A stretch of 64,000 bases of DNA from DAOTXN01 sp034435435. GTDB lineage: Bacteria; Chloroflexota; Anaerolineae; S140-20. The notes under the pieces are model-generated. The model had not been told where the DNA came from. It made no database searches and saw only the letters and a program-made list of their open reading frames with translations. The number at the start of each line of letters is the position of its first letter. The stretch's first letter is position 1. The translations under genes and the position numbers were made by a program. This document shows, piece by piece, positions 23,207-30,464 of the stretch. The stretch lies in assembly GCA_034435435.1 (NCBI GenBank), contig DAOTXN010000130.1, forward strand, positions 22,982 through 86,981. Direction: 5' to 3'.

Positions 23207-24982
23207 ATGCGGCTCACAAAAGAAATTACGCTACGCGTCGTTGCCGACGCGCTCTTGGTCAACCTGTCTGCGCTGGCCGCCTCGACGGTCTTGCAATCAA
23301 TGCCCTTTTCCGACGGGGCAGTGCACCATCTGGCGATCCATCGGGCGTGCATCCTGGCGCTGATGGTCATCTGTCCGGCTGTGTTCTATCTGTCGGGTCT
23401 CTATACCTACGGGCGGGCCTATCGGGTGCGCTACAAGGCGCTGACCATCTTGCGGGCGACCACGACCACCTACCTCATTGCGGTCGCAGTCGCCTTTGCG
23501 GCCGACCTTGCGCCGGAACAAGCCTTGCCGTTTCTGGGCTTCAGTTGGCTGGGCAGCCTGGGACTGCTGGCCGGGGCGCGAGCAGCCCCTCTCATCTGGA
23601 GTTCCGGCGTCGTGGGCCGGCAACTGGCCGCCGTGCTGGGCGAGCAGAGCCAACCGGAGCAAGCCCCGCGCATTTTGGTCATTGGTGGGGCGGGCTATAT
23701 CGGCTCGGCGCTGGTTGAACGGTTGCTGGGACTGGGCTACCGGGTGCGGGTGCTCGACCTGCTGGTGTACGGCGACGAGTCCATCGCCGCTTTTTACGGT
23801 CATCCGAGCTTTGATCTGTTGCAAGGGGATTTCCGTCACATCCACACCGTTGTTCGCGCTACCAAAGATATAGACGCCATCGTCCATCTGGGAGCTATCG
23901 TGGGCGACTCGGCCTGTTCTATTGACCAAGACCTGACCATAGAAATTAACCTGCGGGCGACGCGCACCATCGCCGAAGTGGGCAAGGGATTTGGCGTCAA
24001 ACGCTTCATCTTTGCCTCCACGTGCAGCGTGTATGGGGCCAGCGACCAGGTTTTGGACGAACGCTCGGCCCTGCGCCCGGTCTCGCTCTACGCCCGCACC
24101 AAAATCGAGTCGGAAAAAGTGTTGTTGAGCCTGGCCGACGCCGCCTTTTCGCCCATCATCTTGCGCTTTGGCACCATCTACGGACTTTCGGGACGGCCCC
24201 GCTTCGATCTGGTGGTCAACCTGCTGGCGGCCAAAGCCGTCCAGGACGGTGAGGCAGGCATCTTTGGGGGGGCGCAGTGGCGGCCCTTTGTGCACGTCAA
24301 AGACGTGGCCGAGGCCATCTTGCTCGCCTTGCAGGCTCCTCTACCCAGTGTACACGCCCAGATTTTTAACGTCGGTTCCAACGAACAGAACTACCAGATT
24401 GCCGAGTTGGGGCCGATCATCCAAAAGATGGTTCCCACTGCCCGCATCGTCACGCAGGCCAAAGAGGACGACCGCAATTACCACGTGCGATTCGACAAGA
24501 TTTACAATACGCTCGGTTTTCGCCCGCGCTACACTCTACGCGATGGGGTTCAGGAAATCATCCACGCCTGCGCTACGGGCAGAATTGCCGACTATCGCCA
24601 CCCGCGCTACAGCAACTTTTCTTTTCTCAAGCAAAATGGTCACTTGCGTCCGCTGGTTGTCGAAGACGTGGACGGGTGGGACTGGCTCAAGCTCTCGACC
24701 ACCGAGGCCGTGCTGCTCACCGAAGTGGTGATGGCTATAGCCGAATCTCACACGCCGGAGTTGCTGCATCGTCTGCGTGAGGCGCTGGTGCAAGCCATCT
24801 TGGGAGACGTGGATGGTTTTTTGCACATCCTGACCGGCCTGGAGCTGGCCCGGCCCCGCCGAGTGACGTTGGTCGCCAAAGTCGCGCCACTGCCGGCTGA
24901 CTCGCTTGCACATGCGCACGCACTTGCTCTGGATCCACGCATGGGCGGTCACAGTCTGCCATCGGCGCTCGGTGGTCGTTGA
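23207..24982 (+). CDS. Membrane-anchored NAD-dependent sugar epimerase/dehydratase (extended SDR) with extra C-terminal domain
   Basis: 591 residues. Residues about 1-130 form four hydrophobic helices like the N-terminal region of PglF/WbpM-type proteins (GLYTYGRAYRVRYKALTILRATTTTYLI). From about 162 there is an extended SDR: GGAGYIGSALVE for NAD binding, STCSVYG, the catalytic Y-x(3)-K in LYARTKIESEK, and FVHVKDVAEA. The SDR part resembles NDP-sugar epimerases more than the CapD/PglF dehydratase domain, so it looks like a domain exchange. The last roughly 110 residues (after YSNFSFLKQNG) match nothing I recognise. GAGGAGAG precedes the ATG. It probably modifies the nucleotide sugar next to the phosphoglycosyl transferase at the membrane. 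Confidence 0.85.
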   Translation: MRLTKEITLRVVADALLVNLSALAASTVLQSMPFSDGAVHHLAIHRACILALMVICPAVFYLSGLYTYGRAYRVRYKALTILRATTTTYLIAVAVAFAADLAPEQALPFLGFSWLGSLGLLAGARAAPLIWSSGVVGRQLAAVLGEQSQPEQAPRILVIGGAGYIGSALVERLLGLGYRVRVLDLLVYGDESIAAFYGHPSFDLLQGDFRHIHTVVRATKDIDAIVHLGAIVGDSACSIDQDLTIEINLRATRTIAEVGKGFGVKRFIFASTCSVYGASDQVLDERSALRPVSLYARTKIESEKVLLSLADAAFSPIILRFGTIYGLSGRPRFDLVVNLLAAKAVQDGEAGIFGGAQWRPFVHVKDVAEAILLALQAPLPSVHAQIFNVGSNEQNYQIAELGPIIQKMVPTARIVTQAKEDDRNYHVRFDKIYNTLGFRPRYTLRDGVQEIIHACATGRIADYRHPRYSNFSFLKQNGHLRPLVVEDVDGWDWLKLSTTEAVLLTEVVMAIAESHTPELLHRLREALVQAILGDVDGFLHILTGLELARPRRVTLVAKVAPLPADSLAHAHALALDPRMGGHSLPSALGGR

Positions 24983-25000
24983 AATACTCGGAGTCATACG

Positions 25001-27004
25001 ATGCACAGATCTACCCACAACTTGTCACTCGTCGTCGCGTTGGCCTGTGTGGCTCTGCTGTTTCTGCTGGGCGGTTTGTCGCGAGCCATGCCTGCCGCTG
25101 GTCCACTGTCCAGCACCTGGTACGTCACGCCCCACGGCGACGACAGCCACACCTGCGACACCCCTACCGCGCCCTGCCGGCGGGTGCAGGCCGCGCTGGA
25201 CAAGGCGGCTCCCGGTGACGCCATCCACGTCGCCCAGGGGGTCTACACCGATCCACTCGGCAGCGTCGTCCAGATCGACCAGGAGGTGACGCTGCTGGGT
25301 GGCTGGGACCTTTCCTTCACCGTGCAGGCTCCCATCTCCTACCCCGCCATCCTGGATGCACAAGGGGGCGGACCGGTGGCGACCATCCGGGGACCGGTGG
25401 GAGCCGACCCCATCTCACCCTGGATCGAAGGATTCGCCCTGATCAACGGAAACGGGACGGGCGTGACAGGCTGCGTTGCTCCCAACGCCGGGGGCTGCGG
25501 CGGCGGCATCTTTGGGACCAACGCTACCCCATACATCTTGAACAACCTCATCGCCGCTAACGTGGCGACCGTCAGTGGTGAGGGCTATGGCGGGGGCATC
25601 TTTCTGCAAGGAGCTGTCACCGGAGGGCTGATCGAAGGGAACGTCATCGCTGGCAATCAGGCCACCCTTGCCAGCACGGCCTCCATCCCGGGCTGGGGCG
25701 GCGGGATTTGCCTGCACGAGACCGCCGCGACGATCTATGACAACCTGATTCAAGCCAACGTCGCCAGCGCCAGTCAGGGCTGGGGCTACGGCGGAGGGGT
25801 GCTTTTGTACCGCAGCGCCGGGCAGGTCATCAGCAACGTGGTGGCCCAAAACACCGCCAGCGCCGTCGCCACCGGTCAGCTGAGTGGTTGGGGCGGCGGG
25901 ATCAGCGTCGTCCAGGCGACCAGCCAGGCCGTCATCCAGGGCAACCAGATACGCGAAAACATAGCCAGCGTCGCCGGACATGGGTGGGGAGGCGGCATCC
26001 AGATCGGCAACTCGACCGTTTTGATCGCCGAAAATCAAATTATGTCCAACACCGCTGGGACCGCGCCCGACTATCGCGGCGATGGTGGGGGCATCTATGG
26101 ACGCTACGGCAGTTGGACTATCCGCGACAACCAGATTATCAGCAACACGTCGGCCAGCATTGAGCAGGGGTTCGGCGGTGGTTGCCAACTGGAATATGGC
26201 TACGTCGTGCTGGAGCGCAACGTCATCGCCGGCAACACAGCCAGCCTGGGGAGTCGCAGCGGACTGGGCGGCGGGGCCAATCTGCTGCACTGCGACGGCA
26301 GCCTGGTACGCGGCAACACCATCCGCGACAACCTGGCCAGCGCCAGCGGTGAGGGCTACGGCGGCGGCCTCAGCGTGCGCTACGGCCCGATCACTGTAGA
26401 GGGTAACACTATCTTGAACAACCGGGCCACGGCCGGCGGCCTTGTGTTCAGCTGGGGCGGCGGGGTGCGTATAGATAGCGCCGCCCCGGTCACGCTGACC
26501 AACAACGTCATCGCCGGCAATCAGGCCCGCACTGAGGGCGGGGGAGTGCACGTGTTTGGCAACGCCGCCAGCTCCCCGGCCCATGCTGTGCTCGTGCACA
26601 ACACACTGGTCGACAATGCCCAGGCCGCCGGCGGCGAAGGGGTTTTTCTGGCCCAATACGCCACCGCCGTGCTGACTAACAACCTCATCGTCAGCCACAC
26701 CTACGGGGTCTTTGGCGAGACCGGCACGTCGGCGGCTACGGCTTATTATACCCTGTTCCACGCCAACACCGTGGCAGACACAGCCGGCGCCGTGACCGCC
26801 AGTCACACCCTCACCGGTCCGCCCCACCTGTCGCCCGACTGGCATATCGGGTGGGCATCGGCCGCCCTCGACAGCGGCGCGACCACGTTTGTGACACAAG
26901 ACATAGACGGCGATGTGCGTCCCATTGGCGTTAGAGCCGACGTGGGCGCCGACGAGATCGGCTTCAAGACCTTTTTGCCTGTCTTGCTGCGGAGTGGTCT
27001 GTGA
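25001..27004 (+). CDS. Secreted right-handed beta-helix protein (choice-of-anchor Q type) with C-terminal FLPVLL
   Basis: 667 residues. Signal peptide (about 1-33), then STWYVTPHGDDSHTC and a run of about 12 parallel beta-helix turns rich in GGGI/GWGGGI and N-x-I-x-x-N. It ends in the module HLSPDWHIGWASAALDSG...DIDGDVRPIGVRADVGADEIG known from choice-of-anchor Q proteins. The final residues KTFLPVLLRSGL carry the [FY]LPxxL motif shared with the proteins ending at 29054 and 32498. Such folds commonly bind or cleave polysaccharide; no catalytic motif could be picked. It may act on or adhere to the glycan made upstream. Its stop overlaps the GTG of the next gene. Confidence 0.85.
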   Translation: MHRSTHNLSLVVALACVALLFLLGGLSRAMPAAGPLSSTWYVTPHGDDSHTCDTPTAPCRRVQAALDKAAPGDAIHVAQGVYTDPLGSVVQIDQEVTLLGGWDLSFTVQAPISYPAILDAQGGGPVATIRGPVGADPISPWIEGFALINGNGTGVTGCVAPNAGGCGGGIFGTNATPYILNNLIAANVATVSGEGYGGGIFLQGAVTGGLIEGNVIAGNQATLASTASIPGWGGGICLHETAATIYDNLIQANVASASQGWGYGGGVLLYRSAGQVISNVVAQNTASAVATGQLSGWGGGISVVQATSQAVIQGNQIRENIASVAGHGWGGGIQIGNSTVLIAENQIMSNTAGTAPDYRGDGGGIYGRYGSWTIRDNQIISNTSASIEQGFGGGCQLEYGYVVLERNVIAGNTASLGSRSGLGGGANLLHCDGSLVRGNTIRDNLASASGEGYGGGLSVRYGPITVEGNTILNNRATAGGLVFSWGGGVRIDSAAPVTLTNNVIAGNQARTEGGGVHVFGNAASSPAHAVLVHNTLVDNAQAAGGEGVFLAQYATAVLTNNLIVSHTYGVFGETGTSAATAYYTLFHANTVADTAGAVTASHTLTGPPHLSPDWHIGWASAALDSGATTFVTQDIDGDVRPIGVRADVGADEIGFKTFLPVLLRSGL

Positions 27005-28095
27005 AAAGCGTTCACCTGTTCGTCTATATGTCCATAGCGGCGCTCGCGCCGGTTCTGTTTCTCTTGAACAGCCCAGCGTCTCCCGTCGTCGCTGCCGAGG
27101 CGACGCCCTTTTGCGGGATGCAATATGCCAGCGGGGACGACTTGCCCACGGTCCGCACACTGGGCGTCACGGTGGTCTTGCAGACCTTCCGGCACGACGG
27201 CGACCCGGACGAGTGGCTGGCCCAGCTGGACCTAGCCCGGCGCCACGGCCTGCAGGTCGTCGGCAGGCTGTGGCCCGAAGGCTGGACATGGGACGGCGCG
27301 GCCTGGCAGATCGACGAGCAGGCCCGGCTGTTCGTCCAGACTGTCGCTGCCCACCCGGCTACACTGGCCGTGTACGCGCTGCACGAACCCTACTGGCGCG
27401 GCTGCCGAACTTGCGGCCTGACTACCGCCCAGCAGCAGGAACTCTACCGACAAATCGAGGCCATTGCCGACGTGCCCCTCTATTCCGAAATCGGCAGCAT
27501 CACCTTTTGGGTAGACGCGGGCCGGGCCACGACGCTGGCCGACGGTATGTGCGACTATTGCGCCGTCAGCTACTACCCCTTTTTCGCCGACGGGAGCTAT
27601 GACCGGGAACAGTTCATCGAACGATTAGAGGAGGACTTGGCCGCTATTCGCCAGCTCGCTCCCAGCGCCAAGCTGGTGTGGGGTCTGCAGGTGTTTGCCC
27701 AATCGGACGCTCCCACGCCGCGCCGCATGCCCACGGCAAAAGAGATCGCCGACATCGGGGCCATCGTCTCGGAACATGACGTGGATGGCATTTTTTGGTA
27801 CGTCTGGAAGTTTGGTCCCTTGTACGATGACTTTTTATCCAATCATCCCGAGCTGTTCCCGGCCATAGCCCAGGCGCCCATCTGCGCCCGCACACTGCCT
27901 GCCGCCCCCCCAACGCCATCTGTCGGCTCGACCCCTAGACCATCGCCGACGCCTCCCTCACCAGCCACTCCGCCCCCAGGACCGACATCCCCGGCCCCAT
28001 CCCATCCACCCCAGACTATTTGTGGATCGGCTCTCTTGCTGGGAGGGTGGCCTTTGCTCGGCCTGCTGCTCCTCGTCTCGCGCGCCAGGAGGTGA
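27001..28095 (+). CDS. Secreted TIM-barrel-like protein with Pro-rich linker and C-terminal membrane tail
   Basis: 364 residues. Signal peptide (about 1-31). A 270-residue domain follows with FCGMQYASGDDLPTVRTLGV, a central ALHEPYWRGC and a late GIFWYVWKFGPLYDDF; alternating strand/helix pattern and these acidic positions suggest a glycosidase-like barrel, but I do not recognise the family. Then comes a Pro/Ser/Thr linker (about 300-335) and CGSALLLGGWPLLGLLLLVSRARR, a hydrophobic helix with an arginine tail like a sorting or membrane-anchor signal. The next gene encodes a close paralog with a different C-terminus. Start is GTG at 27001, overlapping the preceding stop. Confidence 0.8.
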   Translation: MKSVHLFVYMSIAALAPVLFLLNSPASPVVAAEATPFCGMQYASGDDLPTVRTLGVTVVLQTFRHDGDPDEWLAQLDLARRHGLQVVGRLWPEGWTWDGAAWQIDEQARLFVQTVAAHPATLAVYALHEPYWRGCRTCGLTTAQQQELYRQIEAIADVPLYSEIGSITFWVDAGRATTLADGMCDYCAVSYYPFFADGSYDREQFIERLEEDLAAIRQLAPSAKLVWGLQVFAQSDAPTPRRMPTAKEIADIGAIVSEHDVDGIFWYVWKFGPLYDDFLSNHPELFPAIAQAPICARTLPAAPPTPSVGSTPRPSPTPPSPATPPPGPTSPAPSHPPQTICGSALLLGGWPLLGLLLLVSRARR

Positions 28096-28097
28096 AC

Positions 28098-29054
28098 ATG
28101 CGTAACTCTTGGCTGGTTTCTTTTTCACTTTTCGTTACGCTCTTGGCCGCGTTCGGCCAGGTCTCCGACCGTCGCCAGGATAGATTTTGGATCGAGGGTG
28201 ACGGCGACGAAAAAGAGGCCGGGCCCTTTTGCGGGATGCACTTTGCAGCCGCCGACGACCTGCCCCTCGTCCGGGCGTTGGGCGTCACGGTGATCTTGCA
28301 GACCTTCCGGCACGACGGTGACCCGGCCGAGTGGCTGGCCCAACTGAACCTGGCCCAAAGCCGCGCTCTGCAAGTCATCGCGCAGTTGTGGCCCGAAGGC
28401 TGGGTATGGGATGGTAATGCCTGGCAGATAGACGAACAGGCGCGCCTGTTCGTCCAGACCGTTGCCAATCACCCGGCTATTCTGGCCGTGTATGCGCTGC
28501 ACGAACCCTACTGGCGCGGCTGCGACACCTGCGGCCTGACTACCGCCCAACAGCAAGCGCTCTACCAGCAGATCAAGGCCATCGCCGATGTGCCCCTTTA
28601 TTCCGAGATCGGCGAGATCGACTTTTGGGCCGATCAAGGCCCTGATACTACCCTGGCCGACGGGGTGTGTGATTATTGCGCTGCCACCTATTATCCGTTT
28701 TTCGCCGACGGCAGCTACGACCGCGCCGGGTTCATTGCGCACCTGGACGACGACCTGGCCGCCGTCCACCAACTGGCCCCCAACGCCAAACTGGTGTGGG
28801 GCATGCAGGTCTTTGCCCAGATCGATTCCCCCGAACCCCGGCGCATGCCCACGGCCGCCGAGATTGCCGACATTGGGACCATCGTCGCGGAGCGGGAGGT
28901 GGATGGGATTTCCTGGTATGTGTGGGAGTTCGGGCCGCTCTACGACGACTTTTTATCCCACCACGCCGAGCTTTGGCCGGCCGTGGCTGATACACCGCTT
29001 TGTCAAGGCACACTCACGCAGCACTTTTTACCACTGGTATTGAATGGCAAGTGA
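28098..29054 (+). CDS. Secreted TIM-barrel-like protein, tandem paralog ending in FLPLVL
   Basis: 318 residues, by eye about 70 percent identical to the preceding protein over the whole folded domain (FCGMHFAAADDLP, ALHEPYWRGCDTCGLTTAQQQ, GISWYVWEFGPLYDDF). It has an N-terminal hydrophobic signal but no Pro-rich linker or membrane tail. It ends TQHFLPLVLNGK, the [FY]LPxxL motif. A perfect AGGAGGTGAAC ribosome site precedes the ATG at 28098, 2 bp after the upstream stop. The pair is clearly a tandem duplication in which the surface attachment has changed. Function unknown; a glycosidase-like role is a guess from the fold pattern. Confidence 0.82.
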   Translation: MRNSWLVSFSLFVTLLAAFGQVSDRRQDRFWIEGDGDEKEAGPFCGMHFAAADDLPLVRALGVTVILQTFRHDGDPAEWLAQLNLAQSRALQVIAQLWPEGWVWDGNAWQIDEQARLFVQTVANHPAILAVYALHEPYWRGCDTCGLTTAQQQALYQQIKAIADVPLYSEIGEIDFWADQGPDTTLADGVCDYCAATYYPFFADGSYDRAGFIAHLDDDLAAVHQLAPNAKLVWGMQVFAQIDSPEPRRMPTAAEIADIGTIVAEREVDGISWYVWEFGPLYDDFLSHHAELWPAVADTPLCQGTLTQHFLPLVLNGK

Positions 29055-29252
29055 CGGGTGTTTTCAACCTGTAGGCCACCTGAAGCTGCCTTTTTCCATC
29101 GAGGCGTTGCGAGAAACGCTAGCAGCCTATATGACAGGGTTCTCCGACAGGCGGCTAGAGACGGCGATTTCACACGGACGTGAGTTAAATCTACCCGCAT
29201 TGGAAGCGGGGTATGGTATGGGTCGCGCGGAAAGTTGATTCGGAGGAAAAAG
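29055..29252. other. 198-bp intergenic gap, nothing assigned
   Basis: An open frame covers most of it (29044-29238), but it starts inside the end of the preceding gene, has no ribosome site and no recognisable domain. A weak promoter-like TTGCGA with TATATG at 15-bp spacing is too poor to call. Confidence 0.4.
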
Positions 29253-30377
29253 ATGAACGGACTGGTGCTAAATTCTCAATTGCTTCAAGTCCCCCTCTAC
29301 ATCGCCGGCAAGTGTCCTGAACAGATCGGTCAAGAGCCGGGATCGAACGGGGTTATCAAGCTTGGTTCCAACGAAAACCCCCTCGGTCCCAGCCCGTTGG
29401 CCCTCGCTGCGCTGCGCGGCGCGCTAGAGACGGCGCATCGCTATCCCGGCGCAGGTGAAAACGAGTTGCGCCGCAAGCTGGCGGCCTATCACGGTGGCCG
29501 CCTCGGCGCAGAAAATTTCATCATTGGCAACGGCGCTACCGATATTTTGCGCATGATCGCCCAGGCCTTCATCTCCGCGGGAGGGGAATCGGTCACGTGT
29601 CAGGTCAGCTTTCCTCTCTTTGCCCTGCTGACCACAATGTACGGTGGCCGGTCCGTCCAGGTAGCCCCGTGTCACGATTATCAGTTGGACCTGGCGGCGA
29701 TGGCCGAGGCAATCACCCCTCAGACGCGCCTTGTCTGGCTGTGCTCACCGAATAACCCCACCGGTCTGATTCTGAAACAGAGGGCAGTGGACGAGTTCAT
29801 TGAGCAACTCCCCGAACACATCGTGGTCGTCTTTGACGAGGCCTACGTTGACTTTGTCACCGACGCCGAGCAGGTCAATAGTCTACGCTACGTCCATCAA
29901 GGGCGCAACGTCATCACTGTGCGTAGCTTTTCCAAGAGCGCCGGCCTGGCCGGCCTGCGCGTGGGCTATGGCATCGCCCGGCCGGACCTGATCGCGTACC
30001 TCTCGCGCACGGTCCTCCCGTTCAACACCAGCGCCCTGGCGCTGGTCGCCGCCAGCGCCAGCCTGGATGATCACGTGTTCCTCCGGCAAAGCCGAGAGTT
30101 GGTGCAGCAGGAACGGCAATTTTTGTATACTCGCCTGACAGAAATGGGGTTGACCTGCTTGCCGAGCCAGGCCAACTTTGTGGTGGTGCTCGATCCGCCC
30201 GGGGGTGCGCCGGCCTTGGTAGAAGCCTTGCTCCATCGGGGCATCATCATCCGGCCAATGGGAAATTTTGGACTGCCCAACGCTTTGCGGGTGACGGTCG
30301 GGTTGCGGGAGCAAAACAGGCGGTTCCTAGAAGTCGTGCGCACCGTGCTACCCCAGACATCGGTCGCGCCGTCCTAG
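29253..30377 (+). CDS. hisC: Histidinol-phosphate aminotransferase-like class I/II aminotransferase
   Basis: 374 residues. GSNENPLGPSP and YPGAGENELRRKLA at the N-terminus, GNGATDILRMIAQAF, CSPNNPTGLIL, DEAYVDF, and the PLP lysine in SFSKSAGLAGLRVGYGIA are the HisC subfamily blocks; the C-terminal RPMGNFGLPNALRVTVG completes it. HisC transfers an amino group between histidinol phosphate and glutamate. No other his gene is nearby, so this copy may act on another substrate, such as an aromatic amino acid, threonine phosphate or a glycan precursor. GGAGGAAAAAG precedes the ATG at 29253. A short hairpin (30389-30406) follows the stop. Confidence 0.88.
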   Translation: MNGLVLNSQLLQVPLYIAGKCPEQIGQEPGSNGVIKLGSNENPLGPSPLALAALRGALETAHRYPGAGENELRRKLAAYHGGRLGAENFIIGNGATDILRMIAQAFISAGGESVTCQVSFPLFALLTTMYGGRSVQVAPCHDYQLDLAAMAEAITPQTRLVWLCSPNNPTGLILKQRAVDEFIEQLPEHIVVVFDEAYVDFVTDAEQVNSLRYVHQGRNVITVRSFSKSAGLAGLRVGYGIARPDLIAYLSRTVLPFNTSALALVAASASLDDHVFLRQSRELVQQERQFLYTRLTEMGLTCLPSQANFVVVLDPPGGAPALVEALLHRGIIIRPMGNFGLPNALRVTVGLREQNRRFLEVVRTVLPQTSVAPS

Positions 30378-30388
30378 CCGGGGTCCGT

Positions 30389-30406
30389 CCCTGTTTCAAA
30401 ACAGGG
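30389..30406 (+). terminator. Short hairpin after hisC
   Basis: CCCTGTTT-CA-AAACAGGG followed by TTTA. The stem is perfect but only 8 bp and the T tract is short, so termination would be weak. Confidence 0.35.
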
Positions 30407-30464
30407 TTTATGGCTCTTGCAGCGAGTCCGCTGCGCCTACACATGTTATGCAAGGAGTTGGAAA

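Noticed and set aside
14745..24982. Exosortase/PEP-CTERM locus
   Set aside because: Deacetylase, ligase and ACP types fit such loci, but no exosortase gene and no PEP-CTERM tail occur here.
25415..27160. 581-codon minus-strand ORF
   Set aside because: Antisense of the repetitive beta-helix gene; its apparent repeats are complements of that gene.
27900..28095. LPXTG sortase signal at the end of the first TIM-barrel paralog
   Set aside because: There is a hydrophobic helix and Arg tail but no LPxTG-like pentapeptide before it.
29044..29238. Possible 64-residue gene after the second TIM-barrel paralog
   Set aside because: Starts inside the preceding gene, no ribosome site, no recognisable motif.
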